Shown one piece after another: positions 24,826 to 31,620 of a stretch of DNA of 37,954 nt; position 1 is the stretch's first letter; every line of letters begins with the position of its first letter. The notes under the pieces were generated by a model. The model made no database searches. It was not told where the DNA came from and saw only the letters and a program-made list of their open reading frames with translations. The position numbers were made by a program, and so were the translations under genes. Origin of the DNA: CAYINU01 sp964364855 (GTDB lineage Bacteria > Margulisbacteria > Marinamargulisbacteria > CAYINU01); the NCBI GenBank assembly GCA_964364855.1, contig CAYINU010000008.1:1-37954 (forward strand). The letters are read 5' to 3'.

Positions 24826-25689
24826 CTAGGCAAGCTGATCGGGTGAAAGCCCCGTGATTTCGGCAATTTGCGCAGGTGTCATGCCACGGGCAGCCAATGC
24901 TTTGGCAACTTCCAGCTTTCCTTCTAGCTTTCCTTCTAGCTTTCCTTCTAGCTTTCCTTCTAATTTCCCCTTCATTTCGCCTTTGACAAAGGCTTTTTCA
25001 ATGCCTGCTTCTTCGTCTCTGAGCCATTTCAATTGGCCATCATAGAGGGTTTGCTCGTCGTCGCTGAGATTGACTGTTTCCAGAACATGTGCGGCTTTTT
25101 TGAGTTGCGGGTCTTCGAGTGTGGATGGCCAGTGATTTTCTTCGAATTCATAGGACCGTTTTAAAAACGTCACCCACCGCTCCAGCGTGGTTTTGACGTG
25201 GTGGATATCGGTATTGAACTTCTCCAGTTCAATGGTATGAAGTTCCAAGTCTGAAAAGGCCCGCTTGAAACTCTTGCCGTTCATCACATAGTAGCGGTTG
25301 TGGTAGTCCGGCTCATCCAACAAGTTGAAATTTAAGATGTGAATGCCAATGGTTTTGGTGAGATCGGAATACCCTTGGGCTTTTTTCAGTTGTTTGGCAT
25401 AAATATCCGACCAGTAATACAGGGCCCGTTTTTCATAATGCAACTGATCGGTAATTTGCATTTCCACATTAAAGAACTTACCGGTTTTATCTTGCGCCCG
25501 GATGTCCAACACGACCAATTTGCCTTGCAAGTAGGTTTGGGAACTAAAGGGGTTTTTTAGAACCAAATCCGATACCTGATCTTCTTCAGACACCACGGCA
25601 TTGATCAATGAAATGAGCAGGTCTTTGTTGCCTTCCGTGCCGAATAATAGTTTAAATACAAAGTCGACCCGAGGGTTCAAGCGTGCCAT
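24826..25689 (-). CDS. Rpn-family recombination-promoting nuclease / putative transposase
   Basis: A 287-aa protein of the PD-(D/E)XK Rpn/YhgA-like family. The N-terminus NPRVDFVFKLLFG is typical, and the catalytic residues appear as Asp62 and Glu76-x-Gln78 (LDIRAQ...FNVEMQ). The middle part contains IGIHILNFNLL and a FHR-like block; the C-terminus holds a run of four or more KLEG repeats and then a short helical tail (MTPAQIAEITGLS). Rpn proteins stimulate RecA-independent recombination and act in phage defence. Here it sits next to a perfect duplication, which fits that activity. Confidence 0.9.
   Translation of the reverse strand: MARLNPRVDFVFKLLFGTEGNKDLLISLINAVVSEEDQVSDLVLKNPFSSQTYLQGKLVVLDIRAQDKTGKFFNVEMQITDQLHYEKRALYYWSDIYAKQLKKAQGYSDLTKTIGIHILNFNLLDEPDYHNRYYVMNGKSFKRAFSDLELHTIELEKFNTDIHHVKTTLERWVTFLKRSYEFEENHWPSTLEDPQLKKAAHVLETVNLSDDEQTLYDGQLKWLRDEEAGIEKAFVKGEMKGKLEGKLEGKLEGKLEGKLEVAKALAARGMTPAQIAEITGLSPDQLA
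24916..24963 (-). repeat. 12-bp tandem repeat within rpn
   Basis: Four copies of CTTTCCTTCTAG (the last ends in TAA instead of TAG) encode Lys-Leu-Glu-Gly units in the rpn C-terminus. Being a multiple of 3, copy-number change would alter the length of the tail without shifting frame. Confidence 0.9.
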
Positions 25690-25784
25690 GCGGCTAAGTG
25701 TATCTTCCGGGGAGTTCGTCTGTAAAGAATCGGGCGGCCGGCCGTCTCCTACGCCCGCGTTTCATCTACTGAACAGCGAGATTC

Positions 25785-25795
25785 CTACTCGGCTA
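25785..25795. repeat. 11-bp direct repeat bounding the CopD/rpn cassette (right)
   Basis: CTACTCGGCTA, the partner of 24243-24253. It overlaps the stop region of the intact kinase gene, whose last codons differ from those of the fragment copy. Confidence 0.4.
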
Positions 25796-27163
25796 AGAAG
25801 GGCGAAAGCTATTTAGAGAAGCGGTCGCCTTGGGTATCCACAAGGAGAAGGTGGTGCCCTTGCCCATCTCGGAAACCACCGTGACCCGCCCCTCGTTTTC
25901 CGTCATCAGTCGCTGCACCAAGGCCAGCCCCAATCCCAGGTTTTGGTTGTTGCGATGGGTGGACACAAAGGGCTGGAAAATGGTGTCCAGATGCTCCGGC
26001 GGGATGCCTTCCCCCGTATCGGCCACATCAATACGCACGCCGTCGCGGCTGTGGCCACGGGGGTCTTGGTACAGGCCTTCACCGACGGTCACCGTGATCT
26101 GGCCGTTGTCCGGGGTGTGTTCCACGGCGTTGGCGATGAGGTTGAGGATCGATTGGAAAACCTGGGTTTTGTCCGCATAGGCCATGATGTCACGGTCGCG
26201 CTGCACGGTGAGGGTAATGCGCTTATGCACACCGGAGCTTCTGCCCACGTTATAAAAATCCACCAACAACTGCTGCACGGAGAAGTCCATCCGCCTCCCA
26301 GCCCGCTCACTGGCATTTTCCAGCATGGGCCGGATCACGCTCTCCAGGTGGTCCACATACCGATGCACAGCCACGGCCAACTCCCGAGACTCCTCCGACG
26401 CCTTCTCATCCGCCTCGGCAATCTCCATGCGCAACTTCATCTGAAACAGCGGATTCTTGATCTCGTGCGCCACTTCCTGAAGCACCAACGCATAGGCCAC
26501 CTGCTCCGCCATCTTCATCTGGATGTCGCGGGAGGTTTTTAAGTCGTAGTAGGCTTTTTGTAGAGAATTTTTTGAGGCCTGAAGATCTAAATATGCCGTT
26601 TGGAGTTGGGTAATTGTCTCGGTGAACATCCCAAAATAAAAATAGGTTGCCAGTCCGGCCATTACCACTGCCATGGTGACAATCGCAGCATATACAAATT
26701 GCAATTGCAGGGGAGCCAATTCAACACTTTGAAACCAACTGTAATCGCTCCACTCCAATAGGCCCAAACTGAGCAATGGCAATCCAATTCCAAAAATGGC
26801 GGTTGTCCATTTGGACAGGTCAAATAGAACAAAGATGACCGCAACAAGCCCAAAATATACCCACTGGATCCCACTTTCCTTGCCCAAACTTGAAGCATAG
26901 AAAAAAACAGCAAGATCCGTACACAAAACCATACCTATTTTGGCGATATGGTGCTGCTTTATTTTGTACAAGCCCCAGCAGCAAATCAACGTCAAAACAA
27001 CCGGAATGGCAATGAGGCTGAGTCGGATTTGCCCTAAACCCCAAAAAATAAATATCCACGGCGTCGCAACCGCCAGAAGCAAATAGTTGATACGTAAGGC
27101 AAGCCTATTCCGAGCAATGTGAGCCTGCGGAACTTCAGCGGGAAGCGGGCTAACAGATGTCAT
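25793..27163 (-). CDS. Membrane sensor histidine kinase
   Basis: A 456-aa kinase. It has about six membrane helices in residues 20-190 with the loop motif LGKESGIQ, a coiled coil (about 190-225), a DHp domain with phospho-acceptor His233 in AHEIKNPL, and a complete HATPase: N-box NLIANAVEHTP, D-box DVADTGEGIP, F/G2 region GLGLALVQRL. It begins 9 bases after the terpene-synthase stop, on the same strand, with no clear ribosome site, so coupling is likely. Its tail (SLNSFRPS) differs from the tail on the fragment at 23912. No response regulator gene is seen nearby. Confidence 0.93.
   Translation of the reverse strand: MTSVSPLPAEVPQAHIARNRLALRINYLLLAVATPWIFIFWGLGQIRLSLIAIPVVLTLICCWGLYKIKQHHIAKIGMVLCTDLAVFFYASSLGKESGIQWVYFGLVAVIFVLFDLSKWTTAIFGIGLPLLSLGLLEWSDYSWFQSVELAPLQLQFVYAAIVTMAVVMAGLATYFYFGMFTETITQLQTAYLDLQASKNSLQKAYYDLKTSRDIQMKMAEQVAYALVLQEVAHEIKNPLFQMKLRMEIAEADEKASEESRELAVAVHRYVDHLESVIRPMLENASERAGRRMDFSVQQLLVDFYNVGRSSGVHKRITLTVQRDRDIMAYADKTQVFQSILNLIANAVEHTPDNGQITVTVGEGLYQDPRGHSRDGVRIDVADTGEGIPPEHLDTIFQPFVSTHRNNQNLGLGLALVQRLMTENEGRVTVVSEMGKGTTFSLWIPKATASLNSFRPS
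25815..26070. repeat. 256-bp perfect direct repeat, copy 2
   Basis: The second copy, at the 3' end of the intact kinase gene; see 23958-24213. Recombination between the copies would remove 1857 bp carrying the CopD-like and rpn genes and leave one intact kinase with the other tail. Confidence 0.92.
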
Positions 27164-27172
27164 TAATATCGT

Positions 27173-28420
27173 TTAATTGATATCAACTAAGTCGCGCTGA
27201 TACCTACTACCACAAGACAATAAAAAATTACCAGCCATGATCTTAAGATAGGTATCAAATTCTTGATTTACTCGTTTGAGTGCTATATTTGCCTGATCTC
27301 CTAATTCGCCGCCTAGAAAAAGCGCTCTTGGGTCCTGAATTTCAGATTTCAGTTCATGCCATCGTCGGTAGAATTTTTCCATATTGCTATCATGTTTTCT
27401 GACCAACTGCCCCATTGTCTCCACAAACGCTTCGCAATCAGATAAAGGCACCCCCACCCTAGCTGCTTCCGACTTGATTCCCCGGAACATCAACTTTACA
27501 AAGTTTTTTTCCGGACCACGCCATTCTTTTGCACCCACTCCATCGTTTACCATGCAGACGACGCGATCTCCCTTAATGGGACCTCTTAAATATTCCGGCC
27601 TCCGGGCAACAATTTCATTCACAGGGGCCAAACCTCTGAGATAGTCCACAAGTCCCTTGAAGGCTAAAACGCCACCACTCACATCCCGCACCTTATTATA
27701 GGACTTGATACTGGCCGAATCGCTCAAGTTCATCTCCTGAATAGCCGACCGGAAATAATCTCTAAGCGAATGATTAAAAGGAGTGGGATCCATCAAGCTA
27801 TTATTATATGCTCTGATCCGTGCGCCAAAATCCTCGACAACTGTAAGCAACCTATTCATATTGTCTCGTTCTTCATCCAATAACTGTAGCGTTGATACCT
27901 TTTCCACATGACTCCCGGCAGCCGTCTTGGTTCCTTCAACCACTTGCGCAAGGTCGCATAAAAATTGATTTAGCAAACTGCGATTTTCTGGGAGGACAAG
28001 CGGTGTTCCCTCCCGATCTACAATGTCATCAAACAGGTACAAAATCTGAACGAGTTCAGCGGCAAGTATGTGCGCTTCAAGATCTGTCACATCTGCCAGA
28101 CTTTTTACGGACAAGTCCAAAAATTGAGATTTTTTAATCCTGCCAACTATGGCGCCCTGCTGAGCATCCGCAGGGAAAATCTGCAGCTTCAATCCCCACT
28201 GATACACGCTTTCGATCACATCATCAACCGCTACTTTTCCAGTAGGCATTTCGGCGCCATAGGCAAGGCTAAGTACGATACGCTTCCCTTCCACAACAAA
28301 TGCCGTCGGAATATAAACGCGGGTACCATTCCCAACGTTTCGGTCCGAAGAAATAATATGACAATCTTCTGGACGAAGACCTAATTCTTCCATGCCATTA
28401 AAAGCAAGTTGTTTTTTCAT
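27173..28420 (-). CDS. Class I terpene-synthase-like protein
   Basis: A 415-aa protein with the hallmark residues of bacterial class I terpene synthases, in the right order. DDIVD at 131-135 fits the Asp-rich DDxxD motif. Arg245 (SYNKVRDVSGG) lies 47 residues before Asn292, the usual place of the pyrophosphate-sensor Arg. NDGVGAKE at 292-299 takes the place of the NSE triad. The C-terminal RY pair is at 406-407 (LSCGSRYQRD). The triad is altered: Gly replaces Ser and Glu is at +7 instead of +8. The product is unknown, and activity is not assured. The ATG at 28420 is preferred over a TTG at 28423. It lies between two sensor genes, in their direction. Confidence 0.75.
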   Translation of the reverse strand: MKKQLAFNGMEELGLRPEDCHIISSDRNVGNGTRVYIPTAFVVEGKRIVLSLAYGAEMPTGKVAVDDVIESVYQWGLKLQIFPADAQQGAIVGRIKKSQFLDLSVKSLADVTDLEAHILAAELVQILYLFDDIVDREGTPLVLPENRSLLNQFLCDLAQVVEGTKTAAGSHVEKVSTLQLLDEERDNMNRLLTVVEDFGARIRAYNNSLMDPTPFNHSLRDYFRSAIQEMNLSDSASIKSYNKVRDVSGGVLAFKGLVDYLRGLAPVNEIVARRPEYLRGPIKGDRVVCMVNDGVGAKEWRGPEKNFVKLMFRGIKSEAARVGVPLSDCEAFVETMGQLVRKHDSNMEKFYRRWHELKSEIQDPRALFLGGELGDQANIALKRVNQEFDTYLKIMAGNFLLSCGSRYQRDLVDIN

Positions 28421-28501
28421 CAAACCCTGTTTATTTTTATGAACAGTCTTTATCGCTAGGTGCGGGGTACCGTTGCATTCTAACAGAGCTTGAATACAGT
28501 G

Positions 28502-29467
28502 TCATTGTTTCCCCAAATCCAACATCTTCACCCCACCCACATACTCCGTTTCTTTCAGCTTGTCGTAGGTTTTGAGGCGCGACACGATACTGGCAATTTC
28601 TTTGGTGGCCATCGAAATGGCACCTAGCAGTTTTTGCTTTTGCTCGGGATCCAATCGCGCTTGCTGCAGCGCCTGGGCACCGGCCATCAAGGCAGTCAGG
28701 GGAGAATTGAGCTCGTGATTGATGGTCACGATCGTTTTGGTGACGCCTTGCCATTCGGCCTTTTCCTGTAAGGCCTGTTCTATCTTTTGCCGTGAATTTT
28801 GGAGCTCCGCGTATGCTTTTGACAACTGATCCCGCTGCGTTTCCAATTGTTTGTTGGCTGCGAGCAATGAAGTTTCGTATTGCGTGGTCAAGATAATGTA
28901 AAACTGCAAACAGAAGAAAATAATGACAAACGCAATGCAAATACTCATTAAATAGGAAAAATAATCTCCACGGGGTCCGAGACTGACATGAAAAAGAAAA
29001 CGGTACTGTATAGCCTCAAGTAATAGCAAACTGGAAATCGGAATTAAAAATGCAACCACTGCCCACCACTTCTGTCGGCGGGAAAAGAGTGCAGGGGCGA
29101 TAGCCGCAATCGCAAAGGCGTTGATCTGAATACCTGCTCGGTGACCCAAAACGGCACTAAATACAATAATCGCAATACTTGTGGAACACACAATATTAAT
29201 CTTTGCCCACAAAAAACGCTTTGCGGTATTTAATGCAATCGTGAGCAAAAAAGCGGTCACAAAAGGGAGCACCAGAAAAGCCAGCCGCGGTTCATGCACG
29301 AGATAAAAAAACACAAAATAGGGTATGCCAGCAACCGAACCGATCAACGCAAGGATATTGGTCAACTGTATGCGGCGCACCTCATCATCGGCCTGCGCCA
29401 TGCCGGCCTGCCACCACAGCCATGGCTGCCACCAGATGCGAGTGTTCGCCCCTGCTTGATCTGCCAT
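28502..29467 (-). CDS. 6-TM sensor with DHp domain but no ATPase domain
   Basis: A 321-aa membrane protein: about six helices (roughly 35-195), a coiled coil (about 200-240) and a DHp domain with His251 in INHELNSPLTALMAG. It ends YVGGVKMLDLGKQ with no N-, D- or G-box, so it cannot autophosphorylate. The membrane part resembles that of the kinase at 25793 (LGHRAGIQ versus LGKESGIQ), so the two may form mixed dimers or share a ligand. The ATG at 29467 has GGTGGAG 5 bases upstream; the ATG at 29494 is less likely. The end looks natural, not frameshifted. Confidence 0.85.
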   Translation of the reverse strand: MADQAGANTRIWWQPWLWWQAGMAQADDEVRRIQLTNILALIGSVAGIPYFVFFYLVHEPRLAFLVLPFVTAFLLTIALNTAKRFLWAKINIVCSTSIAIIVFSAVLGHRAGIQINAFAIAAIAPALFSRRQKWWAVVAFLIPISSLLLLEAIQYRFLFHVSLGPRGDYFSYLMSICIAFVIIFFCLQFYIILTTQYETSLLAANKQLETQRDQLSKAYAELQNSRQKIEQALQEKAEWQGVTKTIVTINHELNSPLTALMAGAQALQQARLDPEQKQKLLGAISMATKEIASIVSRLKTYDKLKETEYVGGVKMLDLGKQ

Positions 29468-29503
29468 ATTCACTCCACCCTGAAAGTCCCCCATCCTAGG
29501 CGG

Positions 29504-29687
29504 TCGGGAGGGAAATGGTCAATCTTTTATGAAACAGCACTTCTTCATTTCCCGACAATCCCAAAAGTAGGAATCAGCGATAAAAAAAGGGGCAAAATAC
29601 CCTTCAGGCTTGGGAAACAGCGGGGATCCCACCCATTGGTGAAGAAGATGGCCTTCAGAAATGTGGCGTTCTAAAAGACGCTGTTTC
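29504..29687. other. Structured intergenic stretch without a gene
   Basis: Between the DHp sensor (start 29467) and the ATPase gene (start 29862) no gene is seen. There are inverted repeats: GTCGGG...AAATG (29504-29517) with CATTTCCCGAC (29546-29556), and GAAACAGCG (29614-29622) with CGCTGTTTC (29679-29687). These may be part of a decayed small mobile element. The rest of the gap holds the dyads and promoter listed below. Confidence 0.4.
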
Positions 29688-29713
29688 ACATGTGCTGAAC
29701 GCTTTTATCAGAT

Positions 29714-29749
29714 ATGACATTTATAAAGATGATACTTCATATTTGTCAT
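29714..29749 (+). promoter_or_regulatory. Dyad module 1 upstream of the AAA/DUF4143 gene
   Basis: ATGACA and TGTCAT form an inverted repeat with a 24-base spacer; the module ends in ACTTCATATTTGTCAT, which recurs 102 bp downstream in module 2. This is a probable protein-binding site. Confidence 0.5.
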
Positions 29750-29791
29750 GTTAAGTTCTAATTTAGTCATATTTTTGATGAAAGAGAGAGA

Positions 29792-29819
29792 TTTACAAGG
29801 CCAATTGTGAGTGTATAAT
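29792..29819 (+). promoter_or_regulatory. Strong sigma-70-type promoter
   Basis: TTTACA (5 of 6) and TATAAT (6 of 6) are spaced by 16 bases. Transcription would start near 29826, inside dyad module 2. This rules out the GTG at 29811 as start and supports the ATG at 29862. Confidence 0.75.
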
Positions 29820-29851
29820 GACATTTATGAATACCACTTCATATTTGTCAT
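29818..29851 (+). promoter_or_regulatory. Dyad module 2, at the transcription start
   Basis: ATGACATTTAT...ACTTCATATTTGTCAT, a close copy of module 1 with the same ATGACA/TGTCAT ends. It covers about -8 to +26 of the predicted transcript, a natural repressor site. Confidence 0.5.
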
Positions 29852-29861
29852 ATCATTGCTC

Positions 29862-31016
29862 ATGAAACACCTGTATCACACCCTAGAACCCACCATAGCG
29901 GAAGACATAGAGAAGAAGATGGTCTTCCTCTCAGGTCCACGGCAAGTGGGCAAAACGACTCTGGCAAAGACCATTATGCAGCGACTGCATGGGCGCTATC
30001 TACTGTATGACGATCCGGAAGATCGATATACCATCCTGAAACGGACCTTTGCCAATGAAGGCGTGGTCTGTCTGGATGAGTTCCACAAATATAGGCGATG
30101 GAAAGATTACCTCAAAGGTCTTTTTGATAAACACCGTGAACACTTGCGGATCCTGGTCACCGGCAGCGCCCGCCTGGATATTTATCAGCAAAGCGGGGAC
30201 AGCCTTTTTGGTCGTTTTTTTTTGCATTATCTGCACCCGCTGAGCTTGGCAGAGCTTCACCGCATTCCGATCGCATTACCGACAGACATTCTGAGCGCAC
30301 ACCGGCCCCTGGACGGTCTGGATGATCTGTTTCGCTTTAGCGGATTTCCCGAGCCCTTTCTGGCTGCAAAAGAGTCTGAGTTGCGCAGATGGTCCAATCA
30401 ACGCCGCGAATTGCTGATTCGAGAAGACCTGTCACAACTCACCCAAATTCAGCTATTAGGAGTAGCCGAAAATCTGATGGCACTGTTGCCAGATCGCATC
30501 GGATCGCTATTTAGTTATGCGGCTCTGGCCGAAGACGTGCAAGTCGCCCCTAAAACCATTCAGCATTGGCTCTATGATTTTGAGCGCCTTTATATTGTAT
30601 TTAAGATAATGCCTTACTCCAAAACGGTCGCCCGTGCCATACGAAAACGGCCAAAATATTATCTATGGAATTGGACAGACATTGCCGAAGATGGACCGAG
30701 ATTCGAAAATCTGGTGGCTTCTCATCTGTTCAAAGCCACTCAAACTTGGACCTCATTGGGATTGGTCAACGCACAGTTGCATTTTGTGTCCGACCGCACA
30801 CAAAGGGAAGTGGATTTTCTGGTTACCAAAGAGGGTAAGCCATGGTTTTTGGTCGAAACCAAATTAACCGATTCGGCTCCCGCGCCTAGTCTGCTCTTTT
30901 TTGCACAGAAGTGGGATATTCCCTGGATCCAATTGGTAAAAAAGCCAGCCATTTTCAATCGGTTTAAAGACGGTATCGTCTGCAGCGCGGATCAGTGGCT
31001 GGGGAATTTGGTCTAA
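29862..31016 (+). CDS. AAA ATPase with DUF4143 (AAA_14 type)
   Basis: A 384-aa ATPase. Walker A GPRQVGKTT is at 25-33, Walker B LDEF at 71-74, and a sensor-like LVTGSARLD at about 100-108. The C-terminal DUF4143 part contains REVDFLVTK and VETKL, a restriction-endonuclease-like fold pattern (D...ExK). Such proteins are common in bacteria and archaea, but their role is unknown. The start is ATG at 29862 because the promoter above starts transcription near 29826. It faces a paralogue at 31621-32793, with a hicBA locus between. Confidence 0.9.
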   Translation: MKHLYHTLEPTIAEDIEKKMVFLSGPRQVGKTTLAKTIMQRLHGRYLLYDDPEDRYTILKRTFANEGVVCLDEFHKYRRWKDYLKGLFDKHREHLRILVTGSARLDIYQQSGDSLFGRFFLHYLHPLSLAELHRIPIALPTDILSAHRPLDGLDDLFRFSGFPEPFLAAKESELRRWSNQRRELLIREDLSQLTQIQLLGVAENLMALLPDRIGSLFSYAALAEDVQVAPKTIQHWLYDFERLYIVFKIMPYSKTVARAIRKRPKYYLWNWTDIAEDGPRFENLVASHLFKATQTWTSLGLVNAQLHFVSDRTQREVDFLVTKEGKPWFLVETKLTDSAPAPSLLFFAQKWDIPWIQLVKKPAIFNRFKDGIVCSADQWLGNLV

Positions 31017-31048
31017 CTGTCGGATATCTGAATTCTACATCTCTGTTT

Positions 31049-31101
31049 CGGAATGGGATTTTCCTGTAAAAACAGCATCTGAAATCCCGACCTCCATTCC
31101 G
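31049..31101. repeat. Imperfect palindromic element
   Basis: CGGAATGGGATTT on the left pairs with AAATCCC and CCATTCCG on the right, and an inner CTGT/ACAG stem closes the loop. It lies at the broken end of the hicA remnant and resembles REP-like intergenic palindromes. Confidence 0.5.
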
Positions 31102-31111
31102 CGACAAGCAA

Positions 31112-31171
31112 TTAAAAACCCTCACGCTCAAGGACTTTGACCAGTAGCTTCGCCGAAATAATAGGAAGATT
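31112..31171 (-). pseudogene. hicA toxin remnant
   Basis: The minus strand reads N-LPIISAKLLVKVLEREGF and then a TAA stop. This matches the HicA N-terminus (consensus like MPKLPVISGKKLIKALEKEGF). The start codon is cut off by the MITE-like element and the remainder, which should carry the catalytic GSH segment, is lost beyond 31112, where a palindromic repeat begins. It is non-functional. Confidence 0.75.
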
Positions 31172-31296
31172 AGGGCGTGTCCCCATTTGATAGATGCAAG
31201 GCAAGTGGCAGCAAAAAAACCGGAGTTTACTTGCCGTAAATGAGGATTTTTTTGACTGACACTTAACGCCGCAGATGCAAATGAGGACATGCCCTA
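31171..31296. mobile_element. MITE-like element with TA target duplication
   Basis: A 122-bp element (31173-31294) with 17-bp terminal inverted repeats, GGGCGTGTCCCCATTTG and (as reverse complement) GGGCATGTCCTCATTTG, two mismatches. It is bounded by TA at 31171-31172 and 31295-31296. It has an internal stem GGCAAGT/ACTTGCC (31200-31206 with 31229-31235) and no coding capacity. TA duplication fits movement by an IS630/Tc1-mariner or similar transposase; none is in the window. Removing the element and one TA restores hicBA. Confidence 0.8.
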
Positions 31297-31494
31297 GGCA
31301 ACTTTTGCTTCGAATGTGGTGAATATCGGACTCGAAAATGATTGGACCGGAAACTCTTCTAAGTAAAGTTCGGAAGCTTCCCGCAAATTGGAGATGGCCT
31401 CATCAAAAGTGTACCCTTGGCTTGCCACACCTAGTTCTGCACATTGGGCAACGTAAATGTCATTTTCTTTGTGCAAAATAGCCGAAAATATCAT
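31294..31494 (-). CDS. hicB: HicB-like antitoxin
   Basis: A 66-aa protein of the HicB type: MIFSAILHKENDIYVAQCAEL, SQGYTFDEAISNLREASELYLEE, and the end TTFEAKVA. Members bind and neutralise HicA, an mRNA-cleaving toxin. GGAGGG precedes the ATG by 7 bases. The stop TAG is made by the TA duplication and the first G of the MITE-like element; before insertion the stop would have been TAA at the same codon, so the protein is complete. Its toxin partner is broken, which makes this an orphan antitoxin. Confidence 0.85.
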   Translation of the reverse strand: MIFSAILHKENDIYVAQCAELGVASQGYTFDEAISNLREASELYLEEFPVQSFSSPIFTTFEAKVA

Positions 31495-31554
31495 TTAGTT
31501 CCCTCCATCATCCATAAGATATCATACCTCATTTCTATTTTCATGCTTAAACTG

Positions 31555-31615
31555 AATAGCAGTTCTTGAAAACAATCCCTTTTGTTTGGAAAGTGATGGG
31601 CCAGAAACTGCTATT
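31555..31615 (-). terminator. Stem-loop downstream of the second AAA/DUF4143 gene
   Basis: AATAGCAGTT at 31555-31564 pairs with AACTGCTATT at 31606-31615, with a 41-base loop. It begins 6 bases past the stop of the minus-strand ATPase gene. The long loop and weak T-tract make terminator function uncertain; it may be a small repeat element. Confidence 0.35.
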
Positions 31616-31620
31616 TTTAC

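Noticed and set aside
28437..28940. 167-aa ORF overlapping the DHp sensor
   Set aside because: It is a shadow of the sensor gene in another frame, with Arg/Gln-rich low-quality composition.
30964..31290. 108-aa ORF between the ATPase and hicB
   Set aside because: It reads through the MITE-like element and the hicA remnant in the wrong frame and overlaps the ATPase end.
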